From Pontibacter harenae (GTDB taxonomy: Bacteria; Bacteroidota; Bacteroidia; Cytophagales; Hymenobacteraceae): a stretch of DNA of 64,000 nt. Numbering within the stretch: the stretch's first letter is position 1; the number at the start of each line of letters is the position of its first letter. The position numbers and the translations under genes were made by a program. This document shows, piece by piece, positions 16,472 to 26,753 of this stretch. The stretch covers positions 124,001-188,000 of the forward strand of contig NZ_JAJJWH010000002.1 in NCBI RefSeq assembly GCF_020907245.1, written 5' to 3'. The notes under the pieces were generated by a model. The model saw nothing but the letters and a program-made list of their open reading frames with translations, was not told the origin of the DNA and did no database searches.

Positions 16472-19400
16472 ATGCCTTCCGTTTTTAAGATTTACTCCTC
16501 CTCTGCTGGCTCTGGCAAAACGTATCATCTTACAAAAGAATACCTTAAGCTGGCGCTGCATACTTCCAATCCTGATTATTACCGTTCAATCCTGGCTATT
16601 ACGTTTACAAACGACGCTGCTGCCGAAATGAAGGAGCGTATATTGGGTGCTTTGCGTAGCTTTAATGAACCAGGGCAGTCGGAGAAAGACAGGCAAAAAA
16701 GTCAGCAACTTTTAGAGAGCATAACAACAGAATTACAGGACGAGCAACCTGAGGAGGCGCTGGACGTGGAGGAGGTGCGCAGGCGTGCCGCAGTACTTTT
16801 CAGCCAAATCATTTATAACTACAGCGACTTTAGCGTTAGCACCATCGATAGTTTTGTAAATAAAATTGTGCAGGCCTTTACGCGGGAACTGAACATACCC
16901 CACAACTTTGAGGTAGACCTAGACTCGCAGACGCTGGTGAACACTGCTGTGCAACTTTTACTCGATAAGGTAACCAACAGCAAAGATGATTTACTGTCGG
17001 AGACGCTGGAGCAGTATGCATTGGAGAAGGCCCGAGAAGGCCGCAGTTGGAACACCCTGCCCGACGACCTCTCAGATTTCGCTAAAAACTTACTAAATGA
17101 ACAGGTATACGAGGCAGTAACCGATTTGCAAGCGCTGACGCTAGAGGATTTTAAAACCTTACGAGGCCAGTTGCTTGACACAAAGCAAAAAATTGAGGAA
17201 GCAGTTGTAGAAGCTGCTAAGCAAGCTTTAACCATTCTGGACAACGCTGGCCTCTCCCCTTCTGATTTTTTCCAAGGAAACCGTGGCCTTTGTGGTTATT
17301 TCAGCAAATGGACGAATGTAGTGGATTTGAGCTACGGCAATGCCTATGCACGCCAGACTATAGAAGATGAAAAGTGGTATGCTGGCAAGGCTTCCACAGC
17401 CACAAAGAACCAAATCGACAGCGTAAAGCCGCAGCTGACAGAACTGTACTACCACATTGAAGAGATAAAGGAACAGTATGCAGGCACCTTAACTCTTATT
17501 AGTGCCATCGTGCCGCACCTGTACAAAGTTTCGGTGCTGAATGAGTTGGAGAAATGCCTGCAAGACATAAAGCTGGACAAGAATACGGTTCACATTTCAG
17601 AATTTAACAAGCGCATCATCGATATTGTACTGCAGGAGCCAGTGCCATTTATCTATGAGCGCCTTGGCGAGAAGTATAACCATATTCTGATTGATGAATT
17701 TCAGGACACGTCAGTACTGCAATGGAACAACCTGTTGCCCTTGGTAGATAATGCCCTGGCCTCTGGCCATTTTAGTATGGTGGTAGGCGATGCAAAGCAG
17801 GCCATTTACCGGTGGCGCGGCGGCGAAATGGAGCAGATTCTGCACCTGTACAAGCGTAGCACCGAAAAACTTTACAGCAATCGCCGCCACGGGAGTATTA
17901 TTCGGGAGCGCTACGAATCCGTCAGCCATTCGCTGGAGCCAAACAACCTCAGCACCAACTACCGAAGTCGTGCCGAGATTATTAATTTCAACAACGAGCT
18001 CTTTACCTTCATCAGCAAAGAACATGAAAGCTTTGGCACGTTCACTTCTATTTATGACGAGGACTTCAAGCAGCAGGTACCAACTGACAGTGACAAAAGC
18101 GACGGTCATATCCAGATCATGTTCACGCACCCCGAAGACTCCAACTATAAGTATAACCTAGACGATTGCAGCCGAACAGAAGAGCTTTACGATGGTTATG
18201 CCCGTCCAGAAATATTAAGCTATGATGAGAGCATGCTGAACATGGTGCTGCAGCTGGTACAGCAGGGATTAACAGATGGCTATGCCCTTAAAGACATGGC
18301 TATACTCTGCCGCACCAACAGCAAAAGCAAGCTCATAGCTAATTTCCTGAAGGAGCGCAGGTATGATATTATTTCCCAGGATTCGCTTTCCCTGCAGTTT
18401 GCCGAAGTCATCAACTTAATCATTGCACTGTTCCGCGTATTCAACCGCCCGAACGATACACTGGCTAAATCAGAGGCGCTGTACCTGGTTTGTACCGTGG
18501 CGCTGGAAACTATACCCGACACAGAGATCACACAAATAATAGCAAAAATAGCCAAAAGCCCTGATCCGCAGGTCTTCTTTGATCAACTACGTGTGTTCGG
18601 GTTTGATTTGAAGGAACGTGAAACAGGTAACCTTTCTATATATGAACTGACAGAACAGCTTATCAGAATTTTTGATTTGCTGGGACATAACAACGAATGC
18701 GAGTATCTGTTCCGTTTCCTGGACCTGGTGCTGGAGTATAGCCTGAAAAACAGCAATAACCTAAACAATTTCCTGGCTTACTGGGATGTGCAAAAGGAGA
18801 AACTAAGCATAAACACGCCTAAAGACCGTGATGCCATCACCATCACCAGTATCCATAAGTCTAAAGGCTTGGCCTATCCTATCGTTATCGTTCCTTTTGC
18901 CGACTGGAGTACTGAGCCAATGACGCGGGCCTTGATGTGGAGTCAATTACCTGACAACGTAAGTGTGACAGGTAAACTTAGGAGTGTGGCAGTTACGATT
19001 AGCTCTAAGCTGGAGCCAACTGTTTTAGGTGAACAGTATAGTACCGAATTGGAAAAGACTTTTATTGAGAACCTGAACATGCTGTACGTAGCCCTCACCC
19101 GCCCCATTGACAGGTTATACCTAATCGGCAACGGCAAAGATTTTCAGGACGATAAAAAGGCATTGCGAGCTTTAGAAGGCAACGCTAAAAACGTGAGCCA
19201 TTTACTTTACCGTTACCTTGTTTATAAAGAGTTGTGGCAGCCAGATCAGTTTTGCTACCAACTCTTTAAGGGTAAGGCACAACAGCAACAGGTAGCGCAT
19301 GCACAGGAGAATACATACTTTCTGGAGCACCTAGTTACAACCGATTGGGCACAGCGCCTGCAATTGAAACAGCATGCCAACAATGTTTTTGATTTTGAAA

Positions 19401-19870
19401 CGCAGACAATACAGCGCCATTACAATAAACAGTTGCATTATGCACTCGCTCGTATTATCAAGGTCAGTCAACTAGACGAGGTGCTGCGCCAAATGATTAA
19501 CCAGGGCATCATTAGCGATCGGGAAAAGCAAGGTCTGCGGCAGCGCTTACAAGACATTCTAAAACATCAGAAACTACAGCATTATTTTTCAGAAAAGGTG
19601 GTGGTAGAGCACGAAAAAGAACTACTCGATGCCCGGGCTTACCTTTACAAACCTGACCGTGTGGTTTTTGATGGAGAGCAGGTCGTGCTGATCGAGTTTA
19701 AACTTCCGCCTCCAGAGCCAGAACACCGCAATAAACTTGATCATTACGCTGTACGCTTTAAGCAACTGGGGTATAAAAAGGTAAAATGCATCCTTTTTTA
19801 CTTTGATACAGAAGAGGTACTGGAATGGAGCTACGGTGGCAAAAGCTTGCAGATGGGGCTGGCGTTGTAG
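16472..19870 (+). CDS. addA: AddA/RecB-type UvrD helicase-nuclease subunit
   Basis: 1132 aa. Walker A SSAGSGKTYHL lies at the very N-terminus (about 10-20), with UvrD motifs following: ITFTNDAAAEMKERI (Ia), LIDEFQDTS (II), VVGDAKQAIYRWRGGE (III), STNYRSRAEII (IV), ITSIHKSKGLAYPIVIV (V) and LYVALTRPIDRLYL (VI). The C-terminus carries a PD-(D/E)XK nuclease signature (PDRVVFDGE, VVLIEFKLP), as expected for AddA. It would work with an AddB partner to resect double-strand breaks for RecA loading. An AddB-type gene lies 3.45 kb downstream on the same strand rather than adjacent. Start ATG at 16472 sits directly before Walker A, normal for the family. Confidence 0.93.
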   Translation: MPSVFKIYSSSAGSGKTYHLTKEYLKLALHTSNPDYYRSILAITFTNDAAAEMKERILGALRSFNEPGQSEKDRQKSQQLLESITTELQDEQPEEALDVEEVRRRAAVLFSQIIYNYSDFSVSTIDSFVNKIVQAFTRELNIPHNFEVDLDSQTLVNTAVQLLLDKVTNSKDDLLSETLEQYALEKAREGRSWNTLPDDLSDFAKNLLNEQVYEAVTDLQALTLEDFKTLRGQLLDTKQKIEEAVVEAAKQALTILDNAGLSPSDFFQGNRGLCGYFSKWTNVVDLSYGNAYARQTIEDEKWYAGKASTATKNQIDSVKPQLTELYYHIEEIKEQYAGTLTLISAIVPHLYKVSVLNELEKCLQDIKLDKNTVHISEFNKRIIDIVLQEPVPFIYERLGEKYNHILIDEFQDTSVLQWNNLLPLVDNALASGHFSMVVGDAKQAIYRWRGGEMEQILHLYKRSTEKLYSNRRHGSIIRERYESVSHSLEPNNLSTNYRSRAEIINFNNELFTFISKEHESFGTFTSIYDEDFKQQVPTDSDKSDGHIQIMFTHPEDSNYKYNLDDCSRTEELYDGYARPEILSYDESMLNMVLQLVQQGLTDGYALKDMAILCRTNSKSKLIANFLKERRYDIISQDSLSLQFAEVINLIIALFRVFNRPNDTLAKSEALYLVCTVALETIPDTEITQIIAKIAKSPDPQVFFDQLRVFGFDLKERETGNLSIYELTEQLIRIFDLLGHNNECEYLFRFLDLVLEYSLKNSNNLNNFLAYWDVQKEKLSINTPKDRDAITITSIHKSKGLAYPIVIVPFADWSTEPMTRALMWSQLPDNVSVTGKLRSVAVTISSKLEPTVLGEQYSTELEKTFIENLNMLYVALTRPIDRLYLIGNGKDFQDDKKALRALEGNAKNVSHLLYRYLVYKELWQPDQFCYQLFKGKAQQQQVAHAQENTYFLEHLVTTDWAQRLQLKQHANNVFDFETQTIQRHYNKQLHYALARIIKVSQLDEVLRQMINQGIISDREKQGLRQRLQDILKHQKLQHYFSEKVVVEHEKELLDARAYLYKPDRVVFDGEQVVLIEFKLPPPEPEHRNKLDHYAVRFKQLGYKKVKCILFYFDTEEVLEWSYGGKSLQMGLAL

Positions 19871-20086
19871 GTTATGCTTTTTAGAGGCTGTTGTTAGGCG
19901 TTTATCTATCTAATTGTTTGCTTAGGATAAGAGTATAAATTTTGTAAACATCCATAATTCCTTATTCTCTGAAGTTGCGTATACTGTGCGGTAACACCAT
20001 TGATGTACATTTCTCTATAACAATTTAATACATGAAGCTTCTCCTGCTAGAGCAGGCAGAACATCTTTTGAGGCTTTCATATTTCT

Positions 20087-22318
20087 ATGCAGAACTATAA
20101 GAATCTTACAGTAGACCTTTCTAATTGCGATAAAGAACCTATACATATCATCGGCAGAATTCAGCCTCATGGCTTTATGATGATACTCTCTTCTGCTGAT
20201 TTGACGGTTGAACAGGTAAGCAAAAACATAGGGGAATATTTAGAGATTACGCCACAAGGATTAATTGGACACACACCACAACTTCTTTGTAAGCAGGAAG
20301 AGTATAAGACGTTAGAAAGGCAGCTAAAAAACGCTGAATTACATAACCCTCAACTGCTGGTGTTGCAGAGCAAATGTTTTTTTGGCTTTGTACATGCATC
20401 TGGCAATAAGCTGGTTGTTGAGTGTGAGACATACGTGCAGGTATCGGATCATCAACGGTTTGAAAGGTCTTACAGATATTCTCAGTTTCAGACAAGCCTT
20501 AGCGAACAGGATACACTGCAGAAACAGGCAAACCTTGTGGCAGATTTTGTGCAACAGATTCTGGACTATGACAGGGTAATGGTTTACCAATATGACCAGG
20601 ATTGGAACGGAGAAGTTATAGCGGAAAGTAAGAAGCCAGGTATACGCTCCTTTTTGCACCACCACTTTCCCGCCAGCGACATTCCAGCACCCGCCAGAGC
20701 ACTGCTCCTGCAAAAGCACATCAGGCAGATACCCGATGTGCTGGCTTCGGCAGTAGATATTGCTCCGTATGTAAACACCGCTACGGGCAACCCTACAAAC
20801 ATCCTGCAGTCCGAGCTCCGCAACCCCTCTGAAATACACCTGGAGTATCTGCGGAACATGAACGTAATGGCTACTTTGTCGTTCTCTATAATTGTGAAGG
20901 GCAAATTGTGGGGGCTAATTACATGCCATCATCACAGCCCTAAACTTACTAACTTCTGGATCAGGCAAACCTGTGGTATGGCGGCTAAAGCCTTTGCCAA
21001 TGCCATACCAGCCAGCCAGGAGAAAAGAGACATGCAGGCGCTGCACCAGTATAAGAAAGTTGAAGAGGAACTGGTAAATCAAGTTATCGAAAGTGGCAAT
21101 GTTATCGATGGCTTGATAGGCCAGAAATGTAGCCTTCTTGATGTAACAGCAAGCAACGGAGCAGCCATTATTTTACAAGACAAAATTACCTGCATTGGCC
21201 GTACTCCTGAAGAACATCACATAATAGAGTTAATAGAATGGCTGGTGGAACACAACAATGATCGCATCTTTTTCACCAGGTGCTTATCAGAGGTTATTCC
21301 CCAAGCCGCCATATACCAACCCATCGCCAGTGGCCTGATGGCTTTAGAAATATCAAGGTATAACAAAGAGTATATTCTCTTCTTTAAGGAAGAATTAAAA
21401 GAAACCAGAGTTTGGGCCGGAAACCCAGAGAAAACATTTTCAGGTGAAGACAAACTGATACACCCACGAAAATCTTTCAGTAAATGGGAAGAAGTGGTGA
21501 AAGGAAAGTCGGAGCCGTGGGCGGTACATGAGATCGAAGTTGCGCAGATACTGTTAAAAGATATCATTGCTATTCTACTCCGAAACCAGGCTTCTAAACT
21601 AAAGGAACTGAATAAGGAGCTTCATGTTTCTGCTGATGAATTACGAAGACAGAATGATAAGTTAAAAGACTTCGCACATATCATTTCGCATAACCTGCGG
21701 TCACCTATAAGCAATATACGCGGCCTTCACGCCATGTATGAAGCAGAACCAAATGAAGAAACAAGAACTGAGGTAATGCAAATGATAGCGGTTGTAACTG
21801 GTAATATGTCCGCTACCATTGATGATTTGAATACTATACTTCGTACCTCCATTAATCACACAAACACAACTGAAGTTGTAGACTTGGAAGAGGTTATTGA
21901 GAAAGAAAAGCAGAACCTTAACGCTACGCTAAAAGAGACACAGGCAGTAATACAGACAGACCTGCAAGTAAATGAAATACTATTACCGAAAGTATACGTT
22001 GAAAGCATTTTTCATAACCTGCTTTCTAACGCACTCAAGTATCGCTCAGAAACAGGCAAGCCAATCATAGAAATAAAAACGTGGGCCGACGAGGAAAACT
22101 TTTATCTAACTGTAAAAGACAATGGCTTGGGTATGGATTTGGAAAAAGTAGGTAATAAGTTGTTCGGCCTGTACAAAACCTTCCACCGAAACAAAGATTC
22201 TAAAGGCTTAGGGCTTTACCTCACAAAAACGCAGATTGAGTCCTTAGGAGGCAAAATTGAGGTGGAAAGCGAGCCAAACAAAGGGGCTACCTTCATGGTC
22301 AAATTCAGTAGGATATAA
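20087..22318 (+). CDS. Bacteriophytochrome sensor histidine kinase
   Basis: 743 aa with the full photosensory module. The PAS domain carries the biliverdin-attachment Cys14 (NCDKEPIHIIGRIQPHG). The GAF domain has PASDIP (195-200), the chromophore-pocket His251 in EIHLEYLRNM and CHHH at 280-283. The PHY domain has the tongue motifs WAGNP (443-447) and PRKSF (460-464). Output is a HisKA domain with His535 (HIISHNLRSP) and an HATPase domain with N-box HNLLSNALKYR, DNGLGM (678-683) and GLGL (707-710). It should be a red/far-red switch that autophosphorylates and passes phosphate to a response regulator. No receiver domain is fused, and neither a response regulator nor a heme oxygenase is in the window. 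It sits between addA and the genes leading to addB. Confidence 0.95.
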   Translation: MQNYKNLTVDLSNCDKEPIHIIGRIQPHGFMMILSSADLTVEQVSKNIGEYLEITPQGLIGHTPQLLCKQEEYKTLERQLKNAELHNPQLLVLQSKCFFGFVHASGNKLVVECETYVQVSDHQRFERSYRYSQFQTSLSEQDTLQKQANLVADFVQQILDYDRVMVYQYDQDWNGEVIAESKKPGIRSFLHHHFPASDIPAPARALLLQKHIRQIPDVLASAVDIAPYVNTATGNPTNILQSELRNPSEIHLEYLRNMNVMATLSFSIIVKGKLWGLITCHHHSPKLTNFWIRQTCGMAAKAFANAIPASQEKRDMQALHQYKKVEEELVNQVIESGNVIDGLIGQKCSLLDVTASNGAAIILQDKITCIGRTPEEHHIIELIEWLVEHNNDRIFFTRCLSEVIPQAAIYQPIASGLMALEISRYNKEYILFFKEELKETRVWAGNPEKTFSGEDKLIHPRKSFSKWEEVVKGKSEPWAVHEIEVAQILLKDIIAILLRNQASKLKELNKELHVSADELRRQNDKLKDFAHIISHNLRSPISNIRGLHAMYEAEPNEETRTEVMQMIAVVTGNMSATIDDLNTILRTSINHTNTTEVVDLEEVIEKEKQNLNATLKETQAVIQTDLQVNEILLPKVYVESIFHNLLSNALKYRSETGKPIIEIKTWADEENFYLTVKDNGLGMDLEKVGNKLFGLYKTFHRNKDSKGLGLYLTKTQIESLGGKIEVESEPNKGATFMVKFSRI

Positions 22319-22487
22319 TTAAAGCTTAGGCCGAGAGGTTGAGGCAAATCTTTGTTTCTGATAATCAAAAGCCAACTACGTATTATGGCTTGTTGCTAAT
22401 AATTATAGTGCGCCTGTTGCATAAAATCTGAACCATAAAACCTAACTTGAGTCCTTTCTGCAACACCAGCTTACACATTACACAAAT

Positions 22488-22883
22488 ATGGAACAGCGCA
22501 TCACCCAGATTACGCTCGGCGTAAAAAATTTACAACGAGCAAAAGATTTTTACCAGAATGTTTTCGGATGGCAACCAACAGCGTCGAGTACAGGTGGCAT
22601 CGTATTTTTTCAGCTTGACGGTATACAACTGGCGCTTTTCCCGCAGGAGTCTTTGGCAGATGATGCAGGTGTGCCTGCAGACGGTAAAGGATTTAGAAGA
22701 TTTTCGCTGGCGCACAATGTCGGCTCTGAGCAGGAAGTTGATGAACTGGTAGCCCTTTTGGAGGAAAAAGGTGCAACAATAATGAAGCGCCCAGAGAAAA
22801 CCTTCTGGGGTGGCTACAGCAGCTACATAGCGGATCCAGACGAAAACCTGTGGGAGATTGCTTACAATCCCTTAACTAAGTAA
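22488..22883 (+). CDS. VOC-superfamily (glyoxalase/bleomycin-resistance fold) protein
   Basis: 131 aa. Starts with the typical first VOC strand and helix (ITLGVKNLQRAKDFYQNVFG) and ends with the second module's YIADPDENLWEIAYNP. This is the common fold of glyoxalase I-like lyases, dioxygenases and drug-binding resistance proteins, usually a metal-binding dimer in the cytoplasm. The final Glu of the metal set is present in WEIAYN. Function cannot be narrowed further. 39 bp upstream of the next small gene. Confidence 0.88.
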   Translation: MEQRITQITLGVKNLQRAKDFYQNVFGWQPTASSTGGIVFFQLDGIQLALFPQESLADDAGVPADGKGFRRFSLAHNVGSEQEVDELVALLEEKGATIMKRPEKTFWGGYSSYIADPDENLWEIAYNPLTK

Positions 22884-22922
22884 TGGACCTGAAAACCTTA
22901 ATGCAACTAAGAGGCCTTGGGT

Positions 22923-23243
22923 ATGCATTATAAGTGGACATCAAGGCTCACATTATTTTGCCCAGTCTTCCTTATCATTGCCCTTTTGCTTGCTGGTGGC
23001 GGGCATGGATGGTTAGAACCAGCTATAATTCTGTTCCCGCTTGGCCTTTTAAGCATTGTTGTCACTGATTCTTTAAATGTGGTATCTTTGTTATTAGCAG
23101 TCATACAGTATCCGCTGTATGGTCTACTGTTGGATAAGGCCCAAGCTATTAATCAGCTTAAGCGCTTCACCATCTCCATCCTGCTTTTCCATTTGTTATT
23201 GGTAGTGATAATTCTGGTGATGCGAGACGCTACCTGGAGGTAA
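22923..23243 (+). CDS. Small membrane protein of unknown function
   Basis: 106 aa from the ATG at 22923; an upstream TTG at 22917 would add two residues. Three or four hydrophobic helices are seen: LTLFCPVFLIIALLLAGGG, a segment around PAIILFPLGLLSIVV, LNVVSLLLAVIQYPLYGLLL, and ISILLFHLLLVVIILVM. No recognised motif. Lies between the VOC gene and addB, possibly co-transcribed with both. Confidence 0.65.
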   Translation: MHYKWTSRLTLFCPVFLIIALLLAGGGHGWLEPAIILFPLGLLSIVVTDSLNVVSLLLAVIQYPLYGLLLDKAQAINQLKRFTISILLFHLLLVVIILVMRDATWR

Positions 23244-23322
23244 AGTGGCCTACGTAAACCAGTCTTCAACTTGAAGACATGGGTTTAGGAGCTGAAAACA
23301 ATCATCGAATAACGAAATACAA

Positions 23323-26229
23323 GTGCAGACTTTTCTAGAGCTAGCCGCAAAATACGTTTACGAAAAATACAAGGAGCATATCAGCGACTTGTGCATCGTG
23401 CTGCCATCGCGCAGAGCAAGTTTCTTCTTTAAAAATGCTTTGGCGCAAGCCGCAACTGAGCCAATCTGGTCGCCAGAGGTTTCGGGTATGGAAGACTTCA
23501 TCACACGGCTTGCCAAAACCGAAGTGCTGGAGCCAATTAATCTACAACTGGAGCTGTTCGACTTGATGCGCGAACAGGACCCGCTACTCGATTTCGATCA
23601 GTTCGTGACTTGGGGCGGCACCTTATTGGAAGACTTCAGCCGCATTGACCAGAACTTAGTTGACACTAGTAAACTGTTCGACTATTTATCTGAGGCAAAG
23701 GCTCTGGAGCGTTGGGACCCGAAGTTTTTGGGCAAAGAGGTCTCTCCTACCATTAAAAAGTATTTCAGCCTTTGGGATAATATTGATAAGACCTACCAGA
23801 ACCTACGGAAGCGCCTACTGCAGAACAAGCAGGCCTACACAGGTATGGCTTTCCGAAAAGTAGCTGACAACATTAACAGCATTGCCAAAGAACCAGGTTG
23901 CCACCAATACATTTTTATTGGTTTAAATGCTCTTACCAAATCAGAAGAAGTTATCATCAAAGCGCTTCTAAAGCATGAGAAGGCAGAAGTATTGTTCGAC
24001 AGTGATGACTTTTACATGGAAGAAGGCACTCCGAATAGAGCTGGTACTTTTCTGCGCAAATACAAAAGCACCTGGAATCTTCCTGAATGGCGCTGGCAGC
24101 AAAACTTACTTCTAACCGATGAAAAAGAGATAAATGTGATTGGTGTAGCCAATGCCAGCATGCAAGGCAAATTGGCAGGTCAACTACTCCAGGAAATACG
24201 CCAGCAGCAAAGGCACTCGCAAACAGCTATTATTTTGCCAGACGAAACGTTGCTCTTGCCTGTGCTGCACTCCATTCCTGAAGAGGTGCCGAACTACAAC
24301 GTTACGATGGGTTTAAGCTTTAAGGGCACTCCCCTCTTCAACCTCATCGACCTGCTTTTTGAGGTGCACCTTACGGGTGTAACACAGCTACAGGAAACTG
24401 GCTACAAAGTATACCAATACCACCACTTGTCTGTCAATAAACTGCTCACCCACCCGTTTATCCGAAGGTATGAACTGTACCTGAACGACCAGCCAGAACA
24501 GGAGAAATACCATGGGCTTATACAGAAGGTATTAGGCAAGATTGTAGCAGATAACAAGGTGCTGGTAACGGCCCAAGACCTGTTGCAGATGGGCAAACAG
24601 CACCCGCTCTTCGAGACCGTCTTTAAAACCTGGCAAGACTGCGATGACATTATCGCGGCCATGTATAAGCTGATAGAGATGCTGCGGGAAATGTACAGCC
24701 ACCAGCCAAACACGATAGAAACGGAATACCTGTACATCTTTTATACCTTAGTAAAACGCCTGGATACTATTTTCGACTGTCGTGAGCATAAAATAGGTGT
24801 CCGCAGTTTCCGTAAGTTTCTGTACGAGCTTATTTCTTCTACTCGATTGCCTTTTAGTGGGGAGCCTATTTCGGAGGTGCAGATTATGGGTATGCTGGAG
24901 ACGCGTGCCCTAGATTTCGAAAATGTGATCATTCTTTCGGTAAACGAGAACACCCTACCAGCTCCAAAGCGAAACGAATCGCTAATGCCGTACGATGTTT
25001 TGCGGGAATTTGGACTGCCCACTTATGCCGAGACAGAAGGCGCGATGGCTTACAACTTCTACCGCCTGCTTCAACGCGCCAAGCGCATCAACCTGCTGTA
25101 CGTGCTGCCCTCCGATACCTATGGCTCTGGTGAGAAAAGCCGTTTTATACTGCAGTTGCAAAACGATCTGGCGCTCCGCAACCCTCGCATTAAGTTCCGC
25201 GATTTGACTGCCGCCATCGAGCAGCAACAGACAAAGAAATATGATGAAGACATACAGATAGAAAAGGATGAGCAGACGCTGGAGCAACTGAAAAAGGAAC
25301 TGCAAAAAGGGCTTTACCCGTCGCACCTGAACATGTACATTAACTGCTCTTTGCAATACTACTTTAGCCGCATCGCCAAAATACAGGAAATGGACGAAGT
25401 GGAAGAGCAGCTTGGAACTGATAAATTCGGCACATTGGTGCACCAGGTGCTGGAGGATTTCTTTAAGCCTTTCGCTGAGAACGGTAAGCCGATTGAAGCC
25501 AGCGATGTAGCACAAATGCTGCAGCAATTGCCTGCCAAAGTTCGGGAAGAATTCATTGCAGCCACGCGTGGTGCTACGCCAGACCGTGGCATGAACTACC
25601 TGTTATACAAAGTGGCCATACAGGTGCTGGAGAAATATCTAACACTTTTACAGCAATCTGATGAACTGCCTCTGTATGTGCTTCGCCTGGAAGATACTTT
25701 AGCCGCTGTACTCCCTGTGCAGGTGGGCGACGAAGAGATAATGGTACGTGTGGCAGGCAAAGCCGACCGCATAGACCTGACGGGAAATGAACTCCGTGTA
25801 ATCGACTACAAAACAGGAAAGGTTGAAAAGAGCCAGTTAGTGGTAAAACCCGAAGAAGTTGATTTGCATTTCACCACCGACCCGAAGTACGACAAAGCCA
25901 GACAGTTGTGGCTTTACCAGTATATTTTGCAACGCACACTACAGCAAAGTCCGGAAACTGTACTGCAAAATGCCCCACACGTAGTTCCGCAAAGCATAAC
26001 TCCAAAGTCAGGCATTCTGTCGTTTCGTAACCTGGATGCAGGCGTACTTTCATCGGAGTTTAATTTTGTAGAAGCAGACGGAACATCACCTAAAAGCTTT
26101 ATTGCTGCCTCCGAGGATCTGCTTTCTGCCTTTGTGCGCCGCATGTTGGACCCGCAGGAGCCGATAAAGAAAACAAACGACCTAGATGTATGCCAGTACT
26201 GCCCTTACAGAGGAATTTGTGCCAGATAA
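23323..26229 (+). CDS. addB: AddB-type PD-(D/E)XK nuclease with Fe-S cluster cysteines
   Basis: 968 aa, GTG start at 23323; no ATG fits before LCIVLPSRRASFFFKNAL. The N-terminal half is an inactivated UvrD-like fold. The C-terminal nuclease shows GTLVHQVLEDFF, GKADRID and VIDYKTGK, the acidic/Lys active-site set. One Cys in NMYINCSLQYYF plus Cys957, 960 and 966 in CQYCPYRGIC form the four-cysteine iron-sulfur clasp typical of AddB. It is expected to pair with the AddA at 16472-19870 in double-strand-break resection. The two genes are separated by a phytochrome, a VOC protein and a small membrane protein. A strong terminator follows. Confidence 0.9.
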   Translation: MQTFLELAAKYVYEKYKEHISDLCIVLPSRRASFFFKNALAQAATEPIWSPEVSGMEDFITRLAKTEVLEPINLQLELFDLMREQDPLLDFDQFVTWGGTLLEDFSRIDQNLVDTSKLFDYLSEAKALERWDPKFLGKEVSPTIKKYFSLWDNIDKTYQNLRKRLLQNKQAYTGMAFRKVADNINSIAKEPGCHQYIFIGLNALTKSEEVIIKALLKHEKAEVLFDSDDFYMEEGTPNRAGTFLRKYKSTWNLPEWRWQQNLLLTDEKEINVIGVANASMQGKLAGQLLQEIRQQQRHSQTAIILPDETLLLPVLHSIPEEVPNYNVTMGLSFKGTPLFNLIDLLFEVHLTGVTQLQETGYKVYQYHHLSVNKLLTHPFIRRYELYLNDQPEQEKYHGLIQKVLGKIVADNKVLVTAQDLLQMGKQHPLFETVFKTWQDCDDIIAAMYKLIEMLREMYSHQPNTIETEYLYIFYTLVKRLDTIFDCREHKIGVRSFRKFLYELISSTRLPFSGEPISEVQIMGMLETRALDFENVIILSVNENTLPAPKRNESLMPYDVLREFGLPTYAETEGAMAYNFYRLLQRAKRINLLYVLPSDTYGSGEKSRFILQLQNDLALRNPRIKFRDLTAAIEQQQTKKYDEDIQIEKDEQTLEQLKKELQKGLYPSHLNMYINCSLQYYFSRIAKIQEMDEVEEQLGTDKFGTLVHQVLEDFFKPFAENGKPIEASDVAQMLQQLPAKVREEFIAATRGATPDRGMNYLLYKVAIQVLEKYLTLLQQSDELPLYVLRLEDTLAAVLPVQVGDEEIMVRVAGKADRIDLTGNELRVIDYKTGKVEKSQLVVKPEEVDLHFTTDPKYDKARQLWLYQYILQRTLQQSPETVLQNAPHVVPQSITPKSGILSFRNLDAGVLSSEFNFVEADGTSPKSFIAASEDLLSAFVRRMLDPQEPIKKTNDLDVCQYCPYRGICAR

Positions 26230-26293
26230 AGAATTTTTGTGGAAGAAGCCTACTACCTATGTGATACCTAACCTGTACATGGGCTTGATACGC

Positions 26294-26340
26294 AATAAAA
26301 AAGGAGCAGGCACCTTAGTGGCACCTGCTCCTTTTTTATT
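26294..26340. terminator. Bidirectional terminator
   Basis: 17-bp outer stem AATAAAAAAGGAGCAGG/CCTGCTCCTTTTTTATT between addB and the convergent gene at 26355, with A- and T-runs making it usable from both sides. Confidence 0.9.
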
Positions 26341-26354
26341 TATGCTTATAATTC

Positions 26355-26753
26355 CTAAGCTTCTGGAAAAGCCTTCACATAGTCGAATGCCAGTAGGTTT
26401 TGAATAGCACTACGGTGTGCATCAGCCGACATAGTTTCTGCTCCAGCCTCTACCATCTCTTCAGTACCAATCAGCAGTTGTCTTTTGATATTATCTGGAT
26501 CTGCTTCTCTTGAGAAATAAAGGGCAACATAGTCCCTCTTTCCGAAATAACCCGTCACACCAAATCCCATCGAATTTAGTATGCCATCTACGGTATCAAC
26601 CACTCCTGGCTCGGCTCGGTCAGCAAAGCCAAAATAATAGTAGTCTCCATCCGACTCAAACTTGTGGCGCGGAAACTCCTTCTGTATCCCTTTTTCAAAC
26701 TGTTTTACCTTTTCTTCCTCATCAAAGCGATATAACAAAACGTAATTATTCAT
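26355..26753 (-). CDS. Hypothetical 132-aa cytoplasmic protein
   Basis: No family recognised. The sequence alternates strands and helices: MNNYVLLYRFDEEEKVKQFE, then a YYYFGFAD strand, VDGILNSMGFG, and DYVALYFSREADP. It has the look of a small ferredoxin-like alpha/beta fold. No signal peptide or membrane helix. The frame is open to 26780, but the natural first strand begins at the ATG at 26753, so I prefer that start. Convergent with addB across the shared terminator. Confidence 0.7.
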   Translation of the reverse strand: MNNYVLLYRFDEEEKVKQFEKGIQKEFPRHKFESDGDYYYFGFADRAEPGVVDTVDGILNSMGFGVTGYFGKRDYVALYFSREADPDNIKRQLLIGTEEMVEAGAETMSADAHRSAIQNLLAFDYVKAFPEA

